A program made the position numbers and the translations under genes. A stretch of DNA of 64,000 nucleotides, taken from positions 434,001 through 498,000 of the forward strand of contig NC_007498.2 in the NCBI RefSeq assembly GCF_000012885.1, written 5' to 3'. The notes under the pieces are model-generated. The model worked only from the letters and a program-made list of their open reading frames with translations. It was not told the DNA's origin and ran no database searches. Below, in pieces: positions 1 to 7,123 of the stretch. Each line of letters begins with the position of its first letter. Position 1 is the first letter of the stretch. The stretch is from Syntrophotalea carbinolica DSM 2380 (GTDB lineage Bacteria; Desulfobacterota; Desulfuromonadia; Desulfuromonadales; Syntrophotaleaceae).

Positions 1-736
1 GCAGCGCTCCCTGAAAAAACAGGGCATGACCTTCAACATGGGCACCACCGTCGGCGGTATCGAAGTGTCCGGCGGTAAGGCGACCGTGAAATTGGTCAAA
101 AACGATAAAGAAAAAGAAGTTGTGTGCGACAAGGTGCTCATGTCCATCGGTCGCAAGCCCAATACCGACGGCCTCGGTCTGGAAGAACTCGGTGTGGAAA
201 TGGGCGAGCGCGGAACCATCAAGGTCGATGACAATTACGCCACCAATGTCCCGGGTATCTACGCTATCGGCGACCTGATCCCCGGCCCCATGCTGGCGCA
301 CAAAGCCTCCGAAGAAGCCGTGGTTTTCGTGGAGCGCCTGGTCGGGAAAAATTCCGAAGTTCACTACGGTACCATCCCCGGTGTCTGCTATACCTGGCCG
401 GAAGTGGCTTCCGTCGGCAAAACCGAGCAGCAGCTGCAGGAAGAGGGTACCCCCGTCAAAGTCGGTAAATTCAATTTCGTCGGCAACGGTCGTGCCCGCG
501 CCATGGCGGAAACCGAAGGTTTCGTCAAGATCATCGCCCATGCCGAGAACGGGCAGGTGCTGGGTGTGCACATCTTCGGGCCTCGCGCTTCCGATATGAT
601 TGCTGAAGCCGTGGCGGTTATGAGCTACGGCGGTACGGCCCACGACATCGGTGCCATGTTCCACGGTCATCCGACCCTGTCCGAAGCGGTCAAGGAAGCC
701 GCTCTGGATGTGGACGGCGCCGCCGTACACTGCTGA
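1..736 (+). CDS. lpdA: dihydrolipoyl dehydrogenase, 3' part (5' end outside window)
   Basis: This is the C-terminal part of a flavoprotein disulfide reductase, the E3 component that reoxidises dihydrolipoamide with NAD+ in 2-oxoacid dehydrogenase or glycine-cleavage complexes. The frame is open from base 2, so the gene starts upstream of the window. Visible are the end of the NAD domain (SIGRKPNTDGLGLEELG), the second FAD contact (YAIGDLIPGPMLAHKA) and the dimerisation domain ending in HGHPTLSEAV, which carries the catalytic His-Glu pair. The FAD motif and redox-active CxxxxC of the N-terminus are not visible. Two hairpins follow the stop codon. The enzyme name is well supported; which complex it serves cannot be decided here. 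Confidence 0.9.
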   Translation, partial: QRSLKKQGMTFNMGTTVGGIEVSGGKATVKLVKNDKEKEVVCDKVLMSIGRKPNTDGLGLEELGVEMGERGTIKVDDNYATNVPGIYAIGDLIPGPMLAHKASEEAVVFVERLVGKNSEVHYGTIPGVCYTWPEVASVGKTEQQLQEEGTPVKVGKFNFVGNGRARAMAETEGFVKIIAHAENGQVLGVHIFGPRASDMIAEAVAVMSYGGTAHDIGAMFHGHPTLSEAVKEAALDVDGAAVHC

Positions 737-793
737 TAAATCTAAACGTGAAAATAACTGTTTTAGGCTAGTCCTGCGAGGGCTGACCTGCTT

Positions 794-832
794 GCCGGGA
801 GGTGGACCTCCTAGCCGCCTCCCGGTCTTTTT
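794..832 (+). terminator. Rho-independent terminator after lpdA
   Basis: CCGGGAGG (795-802) pairs with CCTCCCGG (818-825) and is followed by TCTTTTT. An upstream GGCTAG (766-771) could alternatively pair with CTAGCC (811-816) in the loop. Confidence 0.7.
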
Positions 833-867
833 ACCGTTTTATTCTTCCTCTCCAAGTTCCTCCTGTA

Positions 868-909
868 CCAAGTGGAAACGATTCGGGTCCGTTTCCACTT
901 GGATTTTTT
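868..909 (+). terminator. second, strong Rho-independent terminator after lpdA
   Basis: A perfect 13-bp stem pairs CCAAGTGGAAACG (868-880) with CGTTTCCACTTGG (890-902) around a 9-nt loop, followed by ATTTTTT. It lies 36 nt beyond the first hairpin. Confidence 0.8.
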
Positions 910-1044
910 CCATGGGGAGATGGGTAGAGGACAGGTTGTTTGTGGAAATCCGGCAAGCGTATCGTGGCGCTTGCCTTCATGGCCGGGGTGATTGTCATGC
1001 CGCCGATGCCATGACCATAATTCAAACGGGAAACAGGGGAGACC

Positions 1045-1872
1045 ATGAAACAGTTCAAGGTGGATAAATCACGTTGTACCCAATGTGGCGAATGTATTCA
1101 GGATTGTGTGTTCGGGTTGCTCAGCATGGAGCAAGGTTATCCGGCATTGCCCGCCGATAAAGAGTCTGTCTGCATCGAATGCCAGCACTGTATGGCGGTT
1201 TGCAAACCCGGTGCGATAAGTATTTTAGGATTGGATCCGGCCGATAGTATGCCGTTGGAAGGCCGGTTTCCGAATCAACATCAGATGGAGACCTTGATCA
1301 AGGGGCGCCGATCCATCCGGCGGTATGCGCCCGAACCCCTTGCCAGTGAAACCATCGACGAGTTGTTGAAAATAACCGCGCACGCGCCTACGGGGGTTAA
1401 CGCCCGCGGGGTGGAGTTCCTGGTTGTCGAGGATCCGGCGACCATGGCGGCTATTAGGCAGGAAACCCTGGAAGCGTTACAGGATCTGGCTCGCAGGGAT
1501 GCGATCCCGGATAACTTGTGCATCATGAAAGACATCGTTCCGCTGATGGAACAGGGGCTTGATCCGATTTTCCGAAATGCTCCGCATCTGCTGATTGCCT
1601 CGGCCGCACAAGGGGTCCCTTGCCGGGAGGCGGATGTGTTTATTGCTCTGAGTTATTTTGAGCTGTTGGCTGCCAGTGCCGGTATCGGTACCACCTGGTG
1701 TGGACTTGGCAAGTGGGCCATGGTCGATCTGGCACCGCAATTGTTGAAGTCGGTAGGTGTTCCCGAGGACCATGACGTGGTGTACCTGATGCTGTTCGGT
1801 ACGCCGGATGTGAAGTATTATCGGACGGTACAGCGGGACCAGGACGCTAAAATACGGCGCCTGGTGAAGTAG
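1045..1872 (+). CDS. ferredoxin-nitroreductase fusion protein (NADH/ferredoxin-type FMN reductase)
   Basis: The protein has 275 residues. The N-terminus has two 4Fe-4S cluster motifs, with cysteines at 11, 14, 17, 21 and at 43, 46, 49, 53. From about residue 86 (KGRRSIRRYAPEP) onward it is a nitroreductase-family FMN domain. Such fusions in anaerobes are thought to pass electrons from iron-sulfur clusters to FMN and then to an unknown acceptor; the substrate cannot be read from sequence. The ATG has a GGGGAG ribosome site 6 nt upstream. The gene stands alone behind the two lpdA terminators, with 201 bp to the next gene. Confidence 0.85.
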   Translation: MKQFKVDKSRCTQCGECIQDCVFGLLSMEQGYPALPADKESVCIECQHCMAVCKPGAISILGLDPADSMPLEGRFPNQHQMETLIKGRRSIRRYAPEPLASETIDELLKITAHAPTGVNARGVEFLVVEDPATMAAIRQETLEALQDLARRDAIPDNLCIMKDIVPLMEQGLDPIFRNAPHLLIASAAQGVPCREADVFIALSYFELLAASAGIGTTWCGLGKWAMVDLAPQLLKSVGVPEDHDVVYLMLFGTPDVKYYRTVQRDQDAKIRRLVK

Positions 1873-2073
1873 CTTTTCTGCGATCTGAAAGCGAAAGACC
1901 GCTCAATCGATACGGTGGCGGCCGTAGGGGGCAGCTGAGTTGAACTCCTTTGGTATTTCGAGTCATCAGGTTGCCCGCCATCGACGGGACACAGAAGTTT
2001 TGTATTGATTGTATTGCTTTGTTAGGGAGGGATTTTCTTGAAAGCATGGATGTTTGCGTAAAGGAGATCGCTA

Positions 2074-2988
2074 ATGGAGCTGAAAGATATAAATCAGGTG
2101 CTGGTTGTGGGCGGCGGCACCATGGGGCGGCAGATTGCATTTCAGTGTGCGGCTCACGGATACTTTGTCACAATCTATGATATATCCGCGGAGGTCTTGC
2201 AGGCGACCCAGAAGCGGATTGGGGCCTACGCGGATTATCTCGTGGCCGAAGGTCATATACAACCGCAGGCGGCGAAAAGGGCAATCAACCGTATTTCGAT
2301 CAGTACCGATGCCCGCCAGGCGGCCAATGCGGACCTGCTCTGCGAAGCGGTGCCCGAGGATCCTGCCTTAAAGGGTGAGGTGTTCGCCCGTTTCGATCGC
2401 TATTGTCCGCAGCGCACCATTTTTTCCACCAATGCTTCGTTGCTCGTGCCTTCCCAGATTGCAAAGGCCACGGGTCGTCCTGACCGTTTTCTGGCGTTGC
2501 ATTTTCACCAGCCGGTCTGGGTCGGAAACCTGGCGGATGTCATGCCCCATGCGGGCACCTCGTCGGAGGTAGTCAAGGTGGTGCACGATTTTGCCAAATC
2601 GATCAACCAGATCCCGCTGGTGTTGAACAAAGAAAATTTCGGCTATGTTTTCAACGCCATGTACAGTGGCTTGAACAGTGCCGCCATTACCTTGGCCGCC
2701 AACGGGGTTGCGGCCGTGCCGGATATCGATCGGGCATGGATGACCGTGATGAAGATGCCCAAAGGGCCCTTGGGTATGCTTGACGTGATGGGGCTGGATA
2801 CGGTGTGGCAGGTAACGGACTACTGGGGCAAAACGACTAGGGACGCGCAAACCATTAAAAACGCCAGCTATCTCAAAGAGGAATATCTTGAAAAGGGCTG
2901 GCTGGGCGTTAAGACCGGGCGTGGGTTTTATTCCTACCCGCATCCCGCATATCAGGATCCGAAGTTTATTCATGGAGGCAGAATATAG
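2074..2988 (+). CDS. 3-hydroxyacyl-CoA dehydrogenase
   Basis: This 304-residue protein belongs to the family that oxidises 3-hydroxyacyl-CoA to 3-ketoacyl-CoA with NAD+, or the reverse as in 3-hydroxybutyryl-CoA dehydrogenase. The N-terminal Rossmann motif VVGGGTMGRQIAFQCAAHG lies at about residues 11-29. It is followed by the family signatures STNASLLVPSQIA and LHFHQPVW, and a C-terminal helical domain ending with GVKTGRGFYSYP. The length fits a monofunctional enzyme of about 280-310 residues. AAGGAG lies 8 nt before the ATG. No thiolase or crotonase gene is adjacent, so fermentation and beta-oxidation roles cannot be separated. Confidence 0.88.
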   Translation: MELKDINQVLVVGGGTMGRQIAFQCAAHGYFVTIYDISAEVLQATQKRIGAYADYLVAEGHIQPQAAKRAINRISISTDARQAANADLLCEAVPEDPALKGEVFARFDRYCPQRTIFSTNASLLVPSQIAKATGRPDRFLALHFHQPVWVGNLADVMPHAGTSSEVVKVVHDFAKSINQIPLVLNKENFGYVFNAMYSGLNSAAITLAANGVAAVPDIDRAWMTVMKMPKGPLGMLDVMGLDTVWQVTDYWGKTTRDAQTIKNASYLKEEYLEKGWLGVKTGRGFYSYPHPAYQDPKFIHGGRI

Positions 2989-3062
2989 CAACGTCATCCC
3001 TGTTCGTTGATCCTGCGGTAGGGAGTGCATGCAGACGTGCTGAAGGCCGGGGGCTTTGTGTT

Positions 3063-3698
3063 ATGGAAATAAAAGATCTTGGCGTTATGCCTTATGCCGA
3101 GGCATATGCTTTACAGGAACAATTGGTCCGGGATATTGCAGCCGGCTCCGCCCCGGAAACCCTGCTGCTGGTGGAACATCCGCCTGTTTATACCCTGGGG
3201 CGCAGCGGTCACATGGAAAACCTGCTGGATGACAGCATCGAGGTGGTCAGCATCAATCGCGGCGGCGACATTACCTACCATGCTCCCGGCCAGTTGGTCG
3301 GGTACCCCTTGTTGAATCTCGGTCTTCGCGGCAGGGATCTGCGTCATTATCTGCGTTTTCTCGAAGAGGTACTCATCGCCGCCGCCGCCGATACGGGGGT
3401 GGAAGGTTTTCGTCGCGAGGGTAAAACCGGCGTCTGGACCGAACAAGGCAAGCTGGCCTCCATTGGCGCTGGGGCGCGACGCTGGGTAACCATGCACGGA
3501 TTCGCCCTGAATGTTTGCCTGGATCTGTCAGGTTTCTCTCGTATCCATCCGTGCGGGATCGTCGGTTGTACCATGACCTCCCTGCAGCAGATAACCGGAC
3601 AGCCGGTTTCCATGGCTCAGGTCAAAGCTCGGGTGGTTTATCATTTTCAATCCTTGCTGAAGACCTGGCTGCCACTGGCCCAGGTTGCGACCCTTTGA
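3063..3698 (+). CDS. lipB: octanoyl-[acyl-carrier-protein]:protein N-octanoyltransferase
   Basis: LipB transfers octanoate from acyl carrier protein to lipoyl domains, the first step of lipoate synthesis in the cytoplasm. The 211-residue length is normal. Clear signatures are NRGGDITYHAPGQLVGYP (about 65-82), the catalytic Lys130 in GKLASIG and the Cys in HPCGIVGC (Cys164, Cys169) followed by MTSL. The ribosome site is weak (GGGGGC), so the ATG start is chosen by length and homology pattern. The link to the lipoamide dehydrogenase upstream is biochemical, not operonic. A hydrolase gene begins 13 bp after the stop; lipA is not in the window. Confidence 0.95.
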   Translation: MEIKDLGVMPYAEAYALQEQLVRDIAAGSAPETLLLVEHPPVYTLGRSGHMENLLDDSIEVVSINRGGDITYHAPGQLVGYPLLNLGLRGRDLRHYLRFLEEVLIAAAADTGVEGFRREGKTGVWTEQGKLASIGAGARRWVTMHGFALNVCLDLSGFSRIHPCGIVGCTMTSLQQITGQPVSMAQVKARVVYHFQSLLKTWLPLAQVATL

Positions 3699-3711
3699 GT
3701 CGCCGGTGCCT

Positions 3712-4491
3712 ATGTCTGTGACTGTGGATCTTCATTTTGAGATGCTGGGAGAGGGACCCGACCTGGTTATCCTCCACGGCCTTTTCGGGTCCCTCGATAA
3801 TTGGCGCGGTCCTGCGCGTCTGCTGGCCCGGCATTTTCGTGTCTGGCTGGTCGATCAGCGCAATCACGGCCGATCGCCTCACCATGAAGAGTTTGATTAT
3901 GGTGTCATGGCGGAAGATCTTCGTGCGTTTCTGGACAAGCATGCTCTACGGCGCGTGCATCTGCTGGGACATTCCATGGGCGGCAAGGCCGCCATGTTGT
4001 TTGCGGATCGATATCCTGAGCGTGTCGATCGTCTGATCGTAGAGGACATGGGGCCCGGGGCCTATGCTCCGCGCCATGAAGCGGTATTCAGGGGGTTGCT
4101 GAATATCTCCCTGTCGCAGCTGGAAAGCCGACGCGAAGCCGAGAAATTGTTGCGTCAAGACGTGCCGGAGGCCGAAGTACGCGGTTTTTTGTTGAAAAAC
4201 CTTTATCGGCAAAAGGACGGTGCATGGAACTGGCACTGCAATTTGAAGATACTTTTTGCCAGTTATCGGCATTTGTTGTCGGCGCTACCTCTGGGCGGGC
4301 CGGTACTTTGTCCGACGCTGTTTGTCAGGGGGGAGCTGTCCGAATACCTCGATCCTTCCCGGGAGGATGCACTGTTCCCATTGTTCGTTCATCGTCGATT
4401 CACGACCATCCAGGGAGCCGGCCATTGGGTCCATGCCGAACAGCCCGCAGCTTTTTTAACGGCGGTGGAATCCTTTTTGCTGGATGGTTAA
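3712..4491 (+). CDS. alpha/beta-hydrolase fold esterase (YbfF-like)
   Basis: A 259-residue alpha/beta hydrolase. LHGLFGS (21-27) forms the oxyanion region, GHSMGG carries the nucleophile Ser88, and GAGHWVHAEQP near the C-terminus carries the catalytic His238. DQRNHGRSP (48-56) and EDMGPGA are typical of the YbfF-type esterase/thioesterase group. The ATG at 3712 is preferred; a TTG at 3685 in the same frame would overlap lipB by 14 bp and has no better ribosome site. It probably shares a transcript with lipB. The natural ester substrate is unknown. Confidence 0.85.
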   Translation: MSVTVDLHFEMLGEGPDLVILHGLFGSLDNWRGPARLLARHFRVWLVDQRNHGRSPHHEEFDYGVMAEDLRAFLDKHALRRVHLLGHSMGGKAAMLFADRYPERVDRLIVEDMGPGAYAPRHEAVFRGLLNISLSQLESRREAEKLLRQDVPEAEVRGFLLKNLYRQKDGAWNWHCNLKILFASYRHLLSALPLGGPVLCPTLFVRGELSEYLDPSREDALFPLFVHRRFTTIQGAGHWVHAEQPAAFLTAVESFLLDG

Positions 4492-4565
4492 GATCCGGGT
4501 CGTCGCACATCCTCTCCCTTTTTGGTTCGTCTTGTTTTCAATGACCCGCTTCTGGCCGGATGATC

Positions 4566-4835
4566 TTATCCTTCCCAGAACAAGTAGTGGGGGTTGTCCG
4601 ACAGAAAGGCCAGGCATTCCTCCAGGGTTCCGGTGATATCCAGATATTCCCATCGCTCCAGATTGTGAAAATAGGCCATGCGCCATACGCCTGGCGGATC
4701 GTCGGCAATCAGCCGGGCAAAACATTCCCCTTCTTTACACAGATGCAGTTCGTTGTCTTCGATATGAATATCGAATTGAGAAAGGTGCGGGTCGGCCAAG
4801 GCGATGCGCCTGGCTTTTGCGAGCATGTTTTTCAT
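4566..4835 (-). CDS. conserved hypothetical protein, 89 residues
   Basis: I do not recognise this protein. It is small, soluble and acidic, with no membrane segment, signal peptide or metal motif; it has two cysteines, in CKEGEC. The ATG at 4835 has GGGGAG 7 nt upstream and is preferred. An in-frame ATG at 4907 would add 24 residues containing three GQT repeats, encoded by a 9-bp tandem repeat that more likely belongs to the leader. The gene is convergent with the esterase gene. The good ribosome site and balanced composition argue that it is real. Confidence 0.6.
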   Translation of the reverse strand: MKNMLAKARRIALADPHLSQFDIHIEDNELHLCKEGECFARLIADDPPGVWRMAYFHNLERWEYLDITGTLEECLAFLSDNPHYLFWEG

Positions 4836-4858
4836 GATGTTCTCCCCGTGCCAAATGG

Positions 4859-4884
4859 TTTGTCCTGTTTGTCCTGTTTGTCCT
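4859..4884. repeat. 9-bp tandem repeat in the leader of the 89-residue gene
   Basis: On the minus strand AGGACAAAC occurs almost three times in a row, ending about 24 nt before the start codon at 4835. Because the unit is 9 bp, copy-number change would keep frame in the alternative longer reading. Confidence 0.7.
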
Positions 4885-5006
4885 CTCGATGGTCCATACT
4901 GCAGCATCTTGCGGCTCTTCGTGTCTCGGTCTTTTAGGTGTGGCTGCCTTCGTGAAAAAGCGAAGGGCCCGTTGCCATTCCCGGGTGGCAGCTGACGGCT
5001 TGATCT

Positions 5007-6065
5007 TCAATCAGCGCAGCGGTTTCCAAACAGGCTTCTGGCAATCAATGCCAGAAGCAGCAGGGCGCTGATGACCGCCAGGGGGTTGCCGGTTTCTGTT
5101 TCGGCGGTCGAGACCCATTGGGTGATGTCGATGGAAAGCAGGGCATACACACGGTTCAGCAGCCAGCCGATCAGCAGGGAGGTGCTGGCGATGGTCGCCA
5201 GGTAGATGAGGGTGACTTTTTTGCCCCAGAATTTGCTGATAACGGTGATGGTTGCGGCGTTGGTCGCCGGGCCTGCCAGTAAAAAGACCAGGGCGGCGCC
5301 TGGGGAAAGCCCTTTCAGAACCATGGCCGCGGCTATGGGTGTCGAAGCGCTGGCGCAGATATAAAGCGGGATGCCGACCACCAGCATGATGAACAGCGAA
5401 GACCATTCACCCTGCAGATGCTGTGCAAAAAACGAGGCCGGCAGCAGATAGGAGATGACGCCGCTGATGAGTATGCCAATCAGCAGCCACGTACCGATAT
5501 CGCCGAGCAGATCGCCAAAAGCGAAACGCATGCCTTTGGTCAGTTTGCTTTTCATGGAGGCACCCGTTGGGTGTTGGTGCCCCTTGCAGCACGCATCCTG
5601 ACAGGTACTGCCTGTGTCGGCTTCGGTATAGGCGGGAAGACCTGTCTTGTCTTCGGGCAACAGATTGATGAACAGGCCGGTAACGGTCGCGGACAATAGC
5701 GCGGCGACGGGGCGTGCAATGGTCATCAGGGGGTCGAGGAGTGCCCAGGTAATGGCGATGGAGTCGACACCCGATTCCGGTGTGGAGATCAGGAAGGCGG
5801 CCGAGGCTCCTTTACTGGCTCCCTGCTTGCGAAGTCCGATGGCTGCCGGGATGACACCGCAGGAACATAAGGGCAGGGGGATACCCAGTAGCGAAGCTTT
5901 GATGACGGATCCGCTGCTGCTTTTGCCAAGATGGCGGGCGACGAAATTTTCGGGAATCAGGGCTTTTAAGAGACCGGCCGCCAAAAAACCGAAAAGGACG
6001 AAGGGGGCTGCCTCAACCAGTAGTCTCCAGCTTTCGGTAATGATGCCTGTCAGCAGGGCGATCAT
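5007..6065 (-). CDS. SO_0444-type metal permease (ArsP/DUF318 family)
   Basis: A 352-residue inner-membrane protein with about 8-10 hydrophobic segments in two homologous halves. The first half carries PLPLCSCGVIPAA (about 63-75) and the second carries IPLYICASASTP. The Cys-x-Cys-Gly-x-x-Pro motif and the GPATNAATI segment are typical of the permease family that includes SO_0444, proposed for Cu/Zn efflux, and ArsP. The linker between halves is Cys/His-rich (CQDACCKGHQH), consistent with metal binding. The start ATG has GAGAGG upstream and a sigma-70-like promoter about 80 bp further. Metal specificity is an inference. Confidence 0.8.
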   Translation of the reverse strand: MIALLTGIITESWRLLVEAAPFVLFGFLAAGLLKALIPENFVARHLGKSSSGSVIKASLLGIPLPLCSCGVIPAAIGLRKQGASKGASAAFLISTPESGVDSIAITWALLDPLMTIARPVAALLSATVTGLFINLLPEDKTGLPAYTEADTGSTCQDACCKGHQHPTGASMKSKLTKGMRFAFGDLLGDIGTWLLIGILISGVISYLLPASFFAQHLQGEWSSLFIMLVVGIPLYICASASTPIAAAMVLKGLSPGAALVFLLAGPATNAATITVISKFWGKKVTLIYLATIASTSLLIGWLLNRVYALLSIDITQWVSTAETETGNPLAVISALLLLALIARSLFGNRCAD

Positions 6066-6143
6066 ATCGGCCTCTCTTTGTCATGTGCAGGTTAACGGCG
6101 GTCCTTGGCGGTAGGATAGATCGATGGTCCGCCTGTTTATTAC

Positions 6144-6171
6144 ATTATAGTCGTTTGCTTTATAACGCCAA
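6144..6171 (-). promoter_or_regulatory. sigma-70-like promoter for the metal permease gene
   Basis: On the minus strand TTGGCG (6166-6171) and a perfect TATAAT (6144-6149) are separated by 16 nt, about 80 bp upstream of the permease start. Confidence 0.55.
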
Positions 6172-6982
6172 CAGGACTTTTTCTGCTATGCGGTTCCCAG
6201 GTCGATGTTTTCCGTGGGAATCGTGCCGATAGCGTGGCTCGGTAGTACCGCTCAAGGGTGAGCCCGCGAAAAGAATTCGTCCCGAAGGGGGGCGGGGAAG
6301 GAAATAAGGGGTTGCGCAGGAGGTTTATCGGGCGTATTATTATCCATTCGCCTGAGCTGTACCGTCGTTAATCTGATGCCTGACCGGAACGGGTGACGAT
6401 ATCTTCCCTGAAGAGGGAGGGTGTTGAAAAAGTTGACTTTTTATAATCATTGTACTAAGGGTAAAAGATTGAATTCCGATCTTGCCTGGGGGTGATTGCC
6501 GAAAACGAAGCCTTGAGATTCGTTGCGCCTGATTTTTGGGGCGCTTTCGATGTTGTTTCTGGCGGTTTTTGAGCGGAACCCATATCAATCGATCCGGGCG
6601 CCGACAGCGGTTCGGTCTTTTCGGATTGGTGCTATGCATAAAACAGGGGTCGCGTTGAAAAGCGGATCCCTCTCCCCCATGAGGTTTGCGACCAATCGGC
6701 CGGATTTTAAGCGATTCTGCTATGGGCGATCAACCTGTCATGTAGGCACCGGACGGGCTTTTCGGCAAAATCCAGATTCCCGGCAAACCTGGCCCGGCGA
6801 CGGAAACAGCCGGTTCCGCCAAAGGTGATGCTTCGGTGTGTCCTCCCTGTAGCGTTTGTGAAAACCACGTTGCTGAAGCATGTCAGTATGGCCGGCGTTA
6901 TCACGGCTTTCTTTCGTTGGTTGAGCGGGAGAATGATTTGTCAGGCCATTGCTCGGTGTATAGGTGGCATCGCCGAAATGGT
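6172..6982. other. 811-bp intergenic stretch without a supportable gene
   Basis: This stretch separates the divergent permease and cyclase genes. Short open frames exist on both strands, but none has a ribosome site, recognisable motif or coding-like composition. A TATAAT at 6442-6447 lacks a well-spaced -35. I see no tRNA, mobile element or repeat. Confidence 0.5.
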
Positions 6983-6998
6983 TGGTATGTTGGTTGCA
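6983..6998 (+). promoter_or_regulatory. possible sigma-54 (-24/-12) promoter upstream of shc
   Basis: The sequence TGGTATGTTGGTTGCA keeps the GG and GC dinucleotides 10 nt apart as in the consensus TGGCACG-N4-TTGCA, with two mismatches. It lies about 125 bp before the shc start. The match could be chance in a GC-rich region. Confidence 0.35.
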
Positions 6999-7123
6999 TT
7001 TAATGGTCGCTGGGGGTACGGTTTTGTTGCCGACTGGGGCAACAGGTTTTTGCGATTCGATTATTTACGCATTCAAGCGTTTTGAACTTTGTTGTGAAGC
7101 ACTACACAGGAGGCTTTCGTCCA

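Noticed and set aside
6825-7085. 86-residue plus-strand frame upstream of shc
   Set aside because: No ribosome site or recognisable motif, and it overlaps the candidate shc promoter and leader.
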